The notes under the pieces: generated by a model | The model's database searches: none | Told to the model about the DNA's origin: nothing | Seen by the model: the letters and a program-made list of their open reading frames with translations, nothing else | Shown: piece by piece, positions 25,450 to 33,764 of the stretch | Layout: each line of letters starts with the position of its first letter | Position numbering within the stretch: the stretch's first letter is position 1 | Program-made: the position numbers and the translations under genes | Source of the DNA: BOG-908 sp965198825 | Lineage (GTDB): Bacteria > Pseudomonadota > Alphaproteobacteria > Acetobacterales > Acetobacteraceae | Length of the DNA: 64,000 nt | Assembly: GCA_965198825.1 (NCBI GenBank) | Contig: CBDAQB010000002.1 | Location: 744,001-808,000, forward strand | Direction of reading: 5' to 3'

Positions 25450-26654
25450 GATCCACCTTCGGTCTTGATCTTTCGACTAGAACAGTAGTCTCCCCACTCC
25501 TCCATCATCGCTCGCCGCTTTTCGAACAGATCCCCTCGGCGGTAAGCAGCCTCCACCTTGTCGGCGAGCACATGTGCAAGTGCAGCCTCGGCCACCTCGC
25601 GCGGGTAATTAGTCGACTCGGCAGCCCAGTCGCGGAACGTCGAGCGAAAGCCGTGCACGGTAAGGTCGTCGCGACCCATCCGTCGGAGCAGCATCATCAT
25701 AGCCATGTTGCTCATCGGCTTATCGGCGCGCTGACCAGCAAATACGTAGCCGTCAGGTGATTTGCTGGTCCGCCGAGCCGAAAGGGGCTCCAGCACCGCG
25801 GCCGCGGCCGTCGACAGCGGGACTCGATGTTCCATGCCGGCCTTCATCCGCGCTGCCGGCACGGTCCAGACGCCTGCCGGCAGATCAAGCTCAGACCAGC
25901 GAGTGCCGATGGCCTCACCCGTGCGCGCGGCAGTTAGGATGGTGAAGCGCAGCGCGAGCACGGCCGTGCCGGTCTCCGCGTCAAGGGATGCCCAGAAGCC
26001 TCCCATCTGACTCCAGGGCAGCGCCGCATGATGCTGGACTGTCCGCGCCTTGTTCCTCTTTGGGAGCATGTTGGCGATGTGACCGCGCCACCGAGCGGGA
26101 TTGTCGCCACTACGCCACTCCCGTGATTTGGCGTAGTCGAGCACAACCTCTATGCGGCCACGCACTCGGGACGCTGTTTCCGGGATCGTCTGCCAGATCG
26201 GCTCGAGGATCGACATGACGTCCCCAGTGGTGACCGCATCCACTGGGCTATCGCCGATCCGAGGAAACACATGCTTCTCGAGCGTCTGGCTCCACTGCCA
26301 GCGGTGCTGAGGATTTCGCCAGCCAGACTCATGCGCCGCTAGATACATGTCGGCTACGGCTCGAAAGGTCACGGCCCTGGCTGGCTTCCGTTGTGCTGCC
26401 CGCTTGTCGATGGGATCTAAGCCAGCGAGCAGATGCTTTCGGCATTCCGCCGCGGCTAGGCGAGCGTCAGCCAGCGAGATATCGATCACCGGGCCGAGTC
26501 CCATCTGACGTGCCCTGCCGGCGCGCGTGTAGCGGAAAAGCCAAGAGCGCCGGTCGGCATCCCGGACCTGCAGCCACAGACCTCCGCCGTCCCCATACCG
26601 ACCAGGGGAGGTAAGGCTCTTCACCTTAAGTGCCGAAAGCTTGCCAGTTCGCAT
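25446..26654 (-). CDS. P4-type tyrosine integrase
   Basis: 402 aa. The N-terminal arm-binding domain (1-90) starts with LSALKVKSL, then GRYGDGGGLWLQV and RQMGLGPVIDISLADAR, as in DUF4102 integrases. The SAM-like core-binding domain spans about 95-200. The catalytic domain has Arg244 (AARTGEAIG), His334 and Arg337 (HGFRSTFRDWAAE), His361 and nucleophile Tyr371 (AAYRRGDLFEKRR). It integrates and excises the element at an att site. As the outermost gene it marks the right end of the island; the att core should lie between 26655 and 26767. No tRNA gene is visible there. Confidence 0.95.
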   Translation of the reverse strand: MRTGKLSALKVKSLTSPGRYGDGGGLWLQVRDADRRSWLFRYTRAGRARQMGLGPVIDISLADARLAAAECRKHLLAGLDPIDKRAAQRKPARAVTFRAVADMYLAAHESGWRNPQHRWQWSQTLEKHVFPRIGDSPVDAVTTGDVMSILEPIWQTIPETASRVRGRIEVVLDYAKSREWRSGDNPARWRGHIANMLPKRNKARTVQHHAALPWSQMGGFWASLDAETGTAVLALRFTILTAARTGEAIGTRWSELDLPAGVWTVPAARMKAGMEHRVPLSTAAAAVLEPLSARRTSKSPDGYVFAGQRADKPMSNMAMMMLLRRMGRDDLTVHGFRSTFRDWAAESTNYPREVAEAALAHVLADKVEAAYRRGDLFEKRRAMMEEWGDYCSSRKIKTEGGS

Positions 26655-26767
26655 GTTGACGCCTGCCAGCCCACACGAGCGTAGCCCGCGTTTCAGCCCA
26701 CATTCACATGCTGGATTATGGCGGTCAAGGACGAACGGCTGCGCAAAACGTAAGCAGCACTTGCAGC

Positions 26768-27580
26768 CTACTCAGAGGCTTGGGGAGGATAGTCACGGTT
26801 GCAGGCGGACAAATGTTCTAAAGAAACCCCCTCCACCATCGCTTTCTCCTCGACGAATGCGCGCTCCATAAGGAGCGACGAGAGGCGCCTTTTCCATTCC
26901 ATAAAGCCGGGCGAGGTCCGGTCGCCGGGCTTCGCTAGCCCGGGTGTAAGGTCGGCGACGATCCGGCCGGGCGGGCCGCGGAGGACGATGATCCGGTGGG
27001 CTAGGGCGAGGGCTTCGTCCATGTCGTGGGTGATGAGAACCATGGTCGTGCGGTAATGGGTGTGGAGGTGCCGCAGATGGTCCTGCATCTGCTCCCTCGT
27101 GAACGGGTCCAGCGCGCTGAACGGTTCGTCCAGCAGGATGAGTTCGCGCTTCGGCGCCAGCGATCTTGCCAGCGCGACCCGCTGCGCCATGCCGCCCGAA
27201 AGCTGCTTCGGCAACAGCGGCGCGGCATTGGTCAATCCGACGACTTCCAGAGCCTCGCGTATCGCATTCTGCCGGGAGGATTTGTCGCCGGACAGGCCGA
27301 AGCCGACGTTGCTGGCGACATCGAGCCACGGCATGAGCCGCGGTTCCTGGAACACGTAGCCGACATCCTCCCGCCGCAACTCTCCTGTGCCGATCAGGAT
27401 GGTTCCATGGTCCGGCCGCTCCAGTCCACCCAGGCAGCGCAGCAGCGTGGACTTGCCGCAGCCGCTTCTCCCGATCACGGCGGTGATCGTGCCCGGCGCG
27501 AGATGCAGATCGATCGGCCCAAGCACGCTGCTGGCGCCGAAGGATTTGCGTAGCCCCTCGATATGGAGCGCGTGCGCCAT
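26768..27580 (-). CDS. ABC transporter ATP-binding protein (sulfonate/nitrate/taurine type)
   Basis: 270 aa. Walker A GRSGCGKST (about 37-45), Q-loop YVFQEPRLMPW, signature LSGGMAQRVALARSL, Walker B LILLDEPF and H-loop ITHD are all present. The short domain and the MPWLDVASNVGFGL segment are typical of the SsuB/TauB group. It powers uptake through the adjacent permease; only 1 bp separates the genes. The C-terminal 50 residues extend beyond the usual fold. It lies directly beside the phage integrase at the island edge. Confidence 0.9.
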   Translation of the reverse strand: MAHALHIEGLRKSFGASSVLGPIDLHLAPGTITAVIGRSGCGKSTLLRCLGGLERPDHGTILIGTGELRREDVGYVFQEPRLMPWLDVASNVGFGLSGDKSSRQNAIREALEVVGLTNAAPLLPKQLSGGMAQRVALARSLAPKRELILLDEPFSALDPFTREQMQDHLRHLHTHYRTTMVLITHDMDEALALAHRIIVLRGPPGRIVADLTPGLAKPGDRTSPGFMEWKRRLSSLLMERAFVEEKAMVEGVSLEHLSACNRDYPPQASE

Positions 27581-27581
27581 G

Positions 27582-28472
27582 TCAGCCCCTTGCAGTGTCT
27601 TGCCAGGAAACCAGCCGTGCCCCCACGGTGGCCAGCACCACGTCGGTCAGCTTGCCGCAAATGCCGAACAGCAGGATCGCCACCAGTACACGCTCGGGAC
27701 GGCCTGTCTGTTCGCCGTCGTCCAGGACAAAACCAAGGCCGCTCGAAGCACCAAGCAATTCCGCGGCCGAGACGAACATCCAGCCCAGTCCAAGGCCGCT
27801 TCGCAAACCAACGACATAGGAGGGCAAAGCCGCCGGGATCTGGATGCGTATCAGCCTGCGGACGCGCGAGTAGCCGTGCACCTCACCCACTTCGATCAGC
27901 TTGCGGTCGACATTCGCAATTCCGCTCATCAAATTCAGATAGACGGGAAAGAAAACGCCAACGGCGATCAGGGTGATCTTCGATGTTTCGAAGATGCCGA
28001 ACCACAAGATGAAAAGCGGCACCCAGGCCAACGAAGGCACGCTGCGCAAGGCCTGCACGGTGGGATCAAGGATCGCACGAGCAAACACCGAAGCGCCGCA
28101 TAGCGCCCCCAGCACGGTCCCCGCCGCGGCACCGATCACGAAACCCCAGGCCAGGCGCCACACCGTCGCGCCTAGCGCTTGCAGCATCTCTCCGCTCGTC
28201 GCCATCTGGCTCAGCGACGAGATGACGCGCGATGGTGGCGGCAACACGGATTCTGAAAACAGGCCGTATGCAGCGGACACTTGCCAGGCTGCCAACGCGC
28301 CTAGCGGTAAGGCCAGGCCTCGTAAGGAAGGGGAAGACAGGACTTCTTTTTTGAAAAAAAGAAGCAAAAAACTTTTGCGATCTGGGACCGGGATCTTGGT
28401 GTTGACCCGGCCTAGATTTGTAAAAGTTTTTTGGTTCTTTTTTTCAAAAAAGAACGACTTTCCTTCACTCAC
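27582..28472 (-). CDS. ABC transporter permease (SsuC-like), N-terminus crossing a repeat
   Basis: A 296-codon frame from a GTG that overlaps the stop of the binding-protein gene as GTGA. The first 44 codons run through the hairpin repeat at 28343-28455 in frame; a TTG at 28367 inside the repeat is the alternative start (261 aa). From LRGLALPLGALAAWQV onward it is a typical six-helix SsuC/TauC-type permease with the EAA-type coupling loop near LIEVGEVHGYSRVRRLIRIQIPAALP. It forms the membrane channel for the ATPase at 26768 and the binding protein at 28469. Either the repeat entered the 5' end of the gene in frame, or it lies in a spacer. Confidence 0.85.
   Translation of the reverse strand: MSEGKSFFFEKKNQKTFTNLGRVNTKIPVPDRKSFLLLFFKKEVLSSPSLRGLALPLGALAAWQVSAAYGLFSESVLPPPSRVISSLSQMATSGEMLQALGATVWRLAWGFVIGAAAGTVLGALCGASVFARAILDPTVQALRSVPSLAWVPLFILWFGIFETSKITLIAVGVFFPVYLNLMSGIANVDRKLIEVGEVHGYSRVRRLIRIQIPAALPSYVVGLRSGLGLGWMFVSAAELLGASSGLGFVLDDGEQTGRPERVLVAILLFGICGKLTDVVLATVGARLVSWQDTARG
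28343..28455. repeat. double-hairpin repeat, copy 1
   Basis: Left palindrome of the CTTC..GAAG type (28343-28364), right palindrome of the GTTC..GAAC type (28434-28455), and a core containing GGGACCGGGATCTTGG. The outer arms also pair with each other (GCAAAAAACTTTTGCGA-like stem). It starts 14 bp past the stop of the binding-protein gene and continues into the permease frame. Confidence 0.9.
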
Positions 28473-29452
28473 CGCGCAGGCGCGAAGAGGGTGGCTCCAG
28501 CCCTATCCACATCGGCGCCCGCCGTCAGCTTGCCGCTGGCCTTGAGGATCGGAGTGGCGGCCAGAATGCTGGCGCGCTCCGCAGGGCCGACTGCGCCGCC
28601 GGCGAAATCGACTCGGGAGAGCTGGCGTTTCGCGACATCGGGGCTGAGGCCGGAGGCTTTGGCCAAGATGTCGGCGACGCCGGCGGGATTGGCGATCGCC
28701 CAGGCCCTGGCTTTCGCATAGGCCTGCAGCACCTGTTTTACGATTTCAGGATGCGCGGCTTCGAAATCTTCCCGGACCAGCAGGGTGCCTGGAGAGATCA
28801 GCGCTTTGTTCCGATAGAGCAGCACATCGTGGTTCTGCAGCTCCGCCTCCGCCATGAACGGGTCCAGGCCCGCCCAGGCATCCACCTGGCCGGCATCGAG
28901 CGCCTGGCGGCCCAGCGCATGCTGCAGCGGCACCAGTGTGATGTCGTTGGCAGTCAGCCCCACGGTGGCAAGCGCCCTCAGAAGGAAGATGTTCGGATCG
29001 GTCCCAGGGGTTGCCGCCACCCGCTTGCCTTTCAGGGCAGCGAGGCTGGTGACAGGGGAGTTTGGGCGCACGACGATGGCGGTCCATTCCGACGTGGCCG
29101 TGGTGGCGATCACCTGCACAGGGGTGAAGTTCGCCCGCCCCAGAAGAGCCGCGGAGCCGGCCGTCTGGCCGAACTGGATGGAGTTCGCGCGCAGGAATTC
29201 GAGTGCCTTGTTGCTGCCCTGGCTCAGCACCCAGTCGATATGCACGCCGCTTCCCAGCGCCTCCTGGAGGAAGGCTTTTTCCCGCAGAATGAGGCTGAGC
29301 GGATCGTAGTAGGCGTAGGAGATGCCCAGGGTCGCCACCGGCGCCGCCGAGGCGCGGCCCACAGGTGCTGCGGCGGCGGACATGGCAAAGAGACAAACCC
29401 CGGCAAAGCTGCGGAGGATCTGGCGGCGGTGTGGTTTGGATCTATGTCTCAT
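28469..29452 (-). CDS. ABC transporter substrate-binding protein (aliphatic sulfonate type)
   Basis: 327 aa from the ATG at 29452; a TTG at 29488 is less likely. The N-terminus has a Tat-like signal (RRQILR followed by a hydrophobic Ala-rich stretch), so it is exported to the periplasm. The mature fold is a type-2 binding protein: ISYAYYDPLSLILREK, then VHIDWVLSQGSNKALEFLRANSIQFG and TSEWTAIVVRPNSPVTSLAALKGKRVA match the SsuA group. It delivers an anion, probably a sulfonate, to the permease. First gene of the importer operon. The exact ligand cannot be read from sequence. Confidence 0.9.
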   Translation of the reverse strand: MRHRSKPHRRQILRSFAGVCLFAMSAAAAPVGRASAAPVATLGISYAYYDPLSLILREKAFLQEALGSGVHIDWVLSQGSNKALEFLRANSIQFGQTAGSAALLGRANFTPVQVIATTATSEWTAIVVRPNSPVTSLAALKGKRVAATPGTDPNIFLLRALATVGLTANDITLVPLQHALGRQALDAGQVDAWAGLDPFMAEAELQNHDVLLYRNKALISPGTLLVREDFEAAHPEIVKQVLQAYAKARAWAIANPAGVADILAKASGLSPDVAKRQLSRVDFAGGAVGPAERASILAATPILKASGKLTAGADVDRAGATLFAPAR

Positions 29453-29613
29453 GACTATGCGTGTAATACAGCAATCAGCAAACGCCAACGGTGATTCTAA
29501 ATGATTGCACGACGGCGGCGTGTTGGACCTGTTTGCAGGTGGGCTGCCGTGCGAGGTCGTGAACTCCTGCCTTGCGGAGCCGATTAGGCCGCGGCGTGAG
29601 GAGAAGACCGAGC

Positions 29614-30528
29614 ATGAACGACCATGGGCTGATGGCAGGCCTCGATTTCCGTCTGGCGAACCTCCGGACTGCGTCCGGCCTGGCGCTTGGCGCGGAGAGC
29701 GGCGCCGGCATGGTGAACGTCACTGCCACCGGCGCGGCCTTGGGGCTGCCGGCTCCCCTGGATGTCGATGATCTGCTGCAGAACGGCCGTGCCGCGGAGG
29801 TGGCTTCGGTGATGGCGCACGTGGCTGGGCGGCCCGGCGATGCGGTGATCGAGGCCGAGGTCCATTTCGCGCCGCTGGTGACCAGGCCCGAGAAGATCAT
29901 CTGCGTCGGCTTCAATTACCGGGAGCATGCGGAGGAGACCGGCACGCCTATCCCCAAGGAGCCGCCGCTGTTCAGCAAATACCGCAACGCGCTCAATCAC
30001 CATCAAGGAACGGTCACGTTGCCGACGCGCATCGATGGCCGGTTCGACTTCGAAACCGAACTCGTCATCGTCATCGGCCGCGAATGCAAGGATGCGGTAG
30101 AGGCCGAGGCCCTGGGCTATGTGGCGGGCTATGCCACGGGAAACGATATTTCTGCACGGACGCGGCAGACCGCCACGTCGCAGTTCGGGGCGGGCAAGAT
30201 GGCGGACGGCTTCGCCCCGATCGGGCCGTGGCTGGTGACGCGCAGGCGGGTGCCGGACCCCAATAATCTGCGGCTGACGACGCGGGTGAACGGGCAGGTG
30301 CGGCAGGACTGGACCACGCGCGACATGATCTTCAACTGCCGCCAGATCATTGCGTACTGCTCGAGCATCATGACGCTCAGGCCGGGCGACGTGATCTTCA
30401 CCGGAACGCCGCAGGGCGTCATCTTCGGCGAGAAGGCGCCGCCGGAACAGCGCCGCTGGCTGCGTGCAGGCGACGAGATCGTCTCCTGCGTGGAAGGCCT
30501 CGGCGAGCTCGCAGTCAAACTCGTCTGA
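29614..30528 (+). CDS. fumarylacetoacetate hydrolase family protein
   Basis: 304 aa from the ATG at 29614, with GAGGAGAAG upstream. The C-terminal two-thirds are an FAH/2-hydroxyhepta-2,4-diene-1,7-dioate isomerase-type domain: KIICVGFNYREHAEETG, FSKYRNALNHH, FDFETELVIVIGRE (metal-binding Glu residues), GYATGNDISARTRQ and PGDVIFTGTPQGV. Members cleave or decarboxylate beta-diketo acids using Mg2+ or Mn2+. The N-terminal 70 residues are the usual cap. It is transcribed divergently from the importer, with a 160-bp shared promoter region, so a link to degradation of the imported compound is possible but unproven. Confidence 0.9.
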   Translation: MNDHGLMAGLDFRLANLRTASGLALGAESGAGMVNVTATGAALGLPAPLDVDDLLQNGRAAEVASVMAHVAGRPGDAVIEAEVHFAPLVTRPEKIICVGFNYREHAEETGTPIPKEPPLFSKYRNALNHHQGTVTLPTRIDGRFDFETELVIVIGRECKDAVEAEALGYVAGYATGNDISARTRQTATSQFGAGKMADGFAPIGPWLVTRRRVPDPNNLRLTTRVNGQVRQDWTTRDMIFNCRQIIAYCSSIMTLRPGDVIFTGTPQGVIFGEKAPPEQRRWLRAGDEIVSCVEGLGELAVKLV

Positions 30529-30745
30529 CGTGAGACGCATACACTGTAGGTAGCTGTTGCAGAGCCGAGATGGTCAGTTGCGTAATAATAATGAACGTTC
30601 GAGAGATCGATGCCGACTTGGGACGGCAAATGCTTGCCACGACTAGATTTCTGGCGATCAGGGCTCGTTTGTTTATGATCGACTCTTGCCAAAGCGAGTA
30701 TTAGAACTTTCTTAAACAGCACGCCGGCAACCCAGTGCACGATGT

Positions 30746-31771
30746 TTGAGTAGCGTGTTCAACTTCTCATCTCTGACGCCGCACGGATTTTGCCTGGCAT
30801 GGCAACCCGGTCTGATCTGGCTCACTGCCGGATCTGATCTCATCGTCGCCATCGCCTATTTCTCGATACCGGCAACGTTTCTGACCATGCTGATCAAGCG
30901 TCAGAACTTGCCTTACAAGGCGACCATCGGCCTGTTCGCGGCTTTCATTCTCGCCTGCGGCACGACGCATCTGTTCAGCATCGCCACGCTCTGGGTGCCC
31001 GTCTACTGGTCGAGCGGCATAGCGAGCGCGGTTACGGCTGTACTCTCGATCATCACCGCGGTTCTCCTATGGTCCGGCATACCACGCATGCTGGCGATGG
31101 AGCGCGACCTCGAAGCGGCGCAGGCCGAGGCAGAGAGTTCACGGATGCAGCTTGAGGTTCTGGCGTCGCAGGATGGGCTGACTGGGCTGGCCAACCGGCG
31201 TCATCTCGACGTGATGCTGGAAGGAGAATTCCGCCGCTCGATGCGTGCCCATGGCGCCATTGCGGTCATCATGATCGACGTCGATCACTTCAAGGCGTTC
31301 AACGACCTCTACGGCCATCTGGAGGGCGATAGTTGCCTCAAGGCGGTGGCCGACACGATCTCCTCGCATATGCGGCGGCCGGGAGACCTGGTGGCACGCT
31401 ACGGCGGCGAGGAGATGGTGGCCCTGATGCCGGCGACCGACCAGGTGGCGGCGATGTTCATGGCCGCCGGCATCGTGCAGGCGGTGCGTGACCTGGCAAT
31501 CCCGCACGCCAACAGCAGCGAGGGCGTGGTGACGGTGAGCGCAGGGGTCGCCGGCATGATACCCACCATGGGCGTCGATAGCCCGCTGACCCTTCTCAAG
31601 CGTGCGGACCAGGCGCTTTACGAGGCAAAGAACTCGGGCCGCAACCAGGCTTGCGGCTGGCACGCCAACAGCGGCGATGGGCCGGCGGCGCTCGCTTCTC
31701 GCGGCATCCTCGATCGGGGAGAGGTCGTGGCACTCCCTCAGGCGAACGGAGCGGCGGCGGCACCGCAGTGA
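30746..31771 (+). CDS. diguanylate cyclase with ethylene-receptor-like membrane sensor
   Basis: 341 aa; the start is TTG (30746) or GTG (30755). Three membrane helices (about 22-50, 60-80, 88-110) carry the residues that define the plant ETR1 ethylene-binding domain at matching spacing: Asp31, Tyr38, Ile41, Pro42, Ile68, Cys71 and His75 (SDLIVAIAYFSIP, FILACGTTHL). Cys and His bind copper in ETR1. A short coiled coil (117-140) leads to a GGDEF domain with active-site GGEEM (220-224) and an inhibitory RxxD site (Arg211-Asp214) five residues earlier. It would make c-di-GMP under control of a membrane signal. No EAL or kinase domain. Ligand inferred from motif only. Confidence 0.9.
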   Translation: MSSVFNFSSLTPHGFCLAWQPGLIWLTAGSDLIVAIAYFSIPATFLTMLIKRQNLPYKATIGLFAAFILACGTTHLFSIATLWVPVYWSSGIASAVTAVLSIITAVLLWSGIPRMLAMERDLEAAQAEAESSRMQLEVLASQDGLTGLANRRHLDVMLEGEFRRSMRAHGAIAVIMIDVDHFKAFNDLYGHLEGDSCLKAVADTISSHMRRPGDLVARYGGEEMVALMPATDQVAAMFMAAGIVQAVRDLAIPHANSSEGVVTVSAGVAGMIPTMGVDSPLTLLKRADQALYEAKNSGRNQACGWHANSGDGPAALASRGILDRGEVVALPQANGAAAAPQ

Positions 31772-31789
31772 GAGCCTGCCGGGTGCGGG

Positions 31790-33034
31790 CTACTCGGACG
31801 AAAGGGTCATGGTCCAGCCGGTCGGCCATATCGCCAGCTTGTGGGTGTGGTCTGTCCGCCAGATGGCCACCTCCTTCAGCCAGTCGGGGCCTTTCGTGAT
31901 GTAGGCATGCGGGCTGTGCAGGTTGAGCGTGCCGACGACGATCAGCCAGGCCGCGGTCGCGCGGGCGAGCCAGCGTTCCGGCGTGGTGGCTTCGGCGGCG
32001 AGGGCGAGGAGGGCCAGGGCTGCGAGCACCTCAGGCAGGAAGGTGTAGCGTCCGCCGCCGCCGATCTGCAGGAGGGAAAGGCCGCCGCCGATTGCACCGA
32101 AGTAAGCGATCCAGCCGCTGAAGCAGGCGGCCGCGAAAAGCCAGAGCGAGGCGGCTTGTCGGCCACGCAGCAAGGCCGTGCTGAACGCGACGAAAGCTCC
32201 CAGCGACACCAGGACAGCCTGCCAGGGGAACAGGCGGGCGTCGATCCGCGCCTGCAGGTCGCTGAGCGCCGCAATGCCTGTCTCGGTGCCGAGGAAGGGG
32301 ATGACGATCTGCTTGATATAGACGACGCACAGAAGGACGATCGGACCGATCCCGTAGCTGCGGCCGGATTGGTGCGAGTAGAACAGCAGCACCTGCAGGG
32401 CGGCGCCGGCGCCCAGGGTGGCGGCCTGCGCGGCGCGGGCCCAGGAGCGGTCGATCGCCGCGCGTAACACGAAGAGCGGCAGCAGCACGCAGGCCGCCGG
32501 TCCGCACAGCGGCCCCAGGAAAAGCGTGGCGCCACCGAACAGCGCCAGGCGGCGGCCGGGGATGTCCAGCGCCAGGATGATCGCGGCGCACAGGGCCAGA
32601 TGGAATTGGCTGTGCAGGGTTTGCAGCCAAACCTCCTCCACCTGCGGCGCCGTGCCGAGAAGCAGAAGGGCGGCGATGCGGACTGGCCACGGGCTGAGCC
32701 AGCGGTCGCGGCTCCACAGGAGCAGCACCGCTGGGCAGCATTGGAAGACAAGGCCGATGAGGGTGACGATGCGCGGCGCCCACTCGAGCGGCACCAGGGC
32801 GCGCGCCAGGACGGGGGCGGTATTGGCGACGAGGTTCAGGTAGCCGCCGTAAGGCAGGAGGATGGCCCGCCACCAGGGCATGGCGACCGCGTGTTCGTAG
32901 AAGATCTTGCCTTCTTCGGCCCAGAAGCGGGGATGCAGCAGAACGGCCGGCATGCGCAGGAAGAGCAGCGCCGCGAACGCCAGCAGCAGCGCCGCGCGCG
33001 GCGCTGCCGGCAGCGCCGGCGCTCGCTGCTCCAT
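31790..33034 (-). CDS. polytopic membrane protein, possible GT-C glycosyltransferase
   Basis: 414 aa from an ATG that overlaps the previous stop as TGATG. About 10-11 membrane helices. An outer loop after the first helix has HPRFWAEEGKIFYEHA with adjacent acidic residues, like the first loop of GT-C enzymes, which use polyprenyl-phosphate sugars. It is the last gene of an operon with a VTT-family protein and a GT2 enzyme that probably makes the polyprenyl-phosphate donor. It would then move a sugar onto an envelope glycan. No close family is recognised, so the enzyme role is inference from topology and context. Confidence 0.7.
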   Translation of the reverse strand: MEQRAPALPAAPRAALLLAFAALLFLRMPAVLLHPRFWAEEGKIFYEHAVAMPWWRAILLPYGGYLNLVANTAPVLARALVPLEWAPRIVTLIGLVFQCCPAVLLLWSRDRWLSPWPVRIAALLLLGTAPQVEEVWLQTLHSQFHLALCAAIILALDIPGRRLALFGGATLFLGPLCGPAACVLLPLFVLRAAIDRSWARAAQAATLGAGAALQVLLFYSHQSGRSYGIGPIVLLCVVYIKQIVIPFLGTETGIAALSDLQARIDARLFPWQAVLVSLGAFVAFSTALLRGRQAASLWLFAAACFSGWIAYFGAIGGGLSLLQIGGGGRYTFLPEVLAALALLALAAEATTPERWLARATAAWLIVVGTLNLHSPHAYITKGPDWLKEVAIWRTDHTHKLAIWPTGWTMTLSSE

Positions 33035-33762
33035 CAGGCGCGGTCGCTGGCCAAGACGCGTCTGGCGATCGTTCCGATACGTAGGGTCAGGACAATGGTC
33101 GCCGCGATGCCGAGCGCGAGCAGTGCGAGGCCCGCAGGCGAGGCTCCCCCGTGCCATGCGGTGACGCTCGATCCTGCGAAATGGCCGAGCGCCACGTAGC
33201 AGAGCAGCGCGGGCAGCGAGGCGGTGGTGCCGATCAGGTAGTCGCGCCAGGCGATGGAGGTGAGGCCGAGCGCGTAGCTCGTGATGGCGAAGGGCATCAC
33301 AGGCGAGAGCCGAAGCAGGCACACGCTGCGCCAGCCGTCGCGGCCGACGGCCTCGTCCAGCCGCTGCAGGCCGGGGCGGCGTGCGAGCAGGCCAGTGACC
33401 CAGGGCCGGAAAACCGAGCGGCTTAGAGCAAAGGCCATGACGGCGCCGGCCATGGTGCTCAGGGCTGCGAGGCCGAAGCCGAACCACAGGCCGAACACTG
33501 CACCCGCGGCGATGCCGGCAAGCGATGCAGGCAGCACGCCGCTCACCGCCACCACGCTCTGCAGCAGCAGGAACGCGGCCCAGCTGCTTCTGCCCCACGC
33601 CTGAATGGCTTCGAGCCAGGCGGCGGGTGCCGCGGCCAGCGAGGCGGGAAGCAGCCGCGCCGCGACGAAGCAGGCTGCCAGGATAACGAGCAGAGCCACG
33701 CCGAGCAGAGGCCTGGTGAGGCCCGGCGTATTCAGCCGTGCCGCTTGCGTGGGCGCCGGCAT
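33034..33762 (-). CDS. VTT-domain (TVP38/TMEM64 family) membrane protein
   Basis: 242 aa from the ATG at 33762, 2 bp after the GT2 stop; the long upstream extension of the frame lies inside the GT2 gene and is discarded. Helices surround the family hallmarks GVLPASLAGIAAGAVFG, LSTMAGAVMAFALSR and LLRLSPVMPFAITSYALGL (the re-entrant VTT core). Relatives (DedA/TMEM41/TVP38) move lipids such as polyprenyl phosphate across membranes. Between a GT2 and a GT-C-like protein, a lipid-carrier recycling role is plausible. Confidence 0.85.
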   Translation of the reverse strand: MPAPTQAARLNTPGLTRPLLGVALLVILAACFVAARLLPASLAAAPAAWLEAIQAWGRSSWAAFLLLQSVVAVSGVLPASLAGIAAGAVFGLWFGFGLAALSTMAGAVMAFALSRSVFRPWVTGLLARRPGLQRLDEAVGRDGWRSVCLLRLSPVMPFAITSYALGLTSIAWRDYLIGTTASLPALLCYVALGHFAGSSVTAWHGGASPAGLALLALGIAATIVLTLRIGTIARRVLASDRA

Positions 33763-33764
33763 GA

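Larger units (their letters stand above)
4171..26654. mobile_element. defective prophage / phage-like island
   Basis: A block with integrase at one end, AlpA-like control, a replication module (AEP primase, SF3 helicase), terminase pair and two large ejection-type virion proteins, nearly all leftward. Base composition looks lower in GC than the chromosome to the right, and the 110-bp host repeat family is absent from it. Portal, capsid, tail and lysis genes were not found, so it is either a remnant or a satellite that would need a helper. The left end is uncertain: genes at 93-4166 are secreted proteins of unclear membership, and the boundary may lie outside the window. Confidence 0.8.

Noticed and set aside
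26655..26767. tRNA gene as integration site beside the integrase
   Set aside because: No cloverleaf, T-loop or acceptor stem could be found on either strand; the att core could not be identified from one end alone.
29584..30540. Open frame of 318 codons opposite the FAH-family gene
   Set aside because: It mirrors the real gene almost exactly, is Arg/His/Pro-rich and has no family motif; the plus-strand frame has clear FAH motifs.
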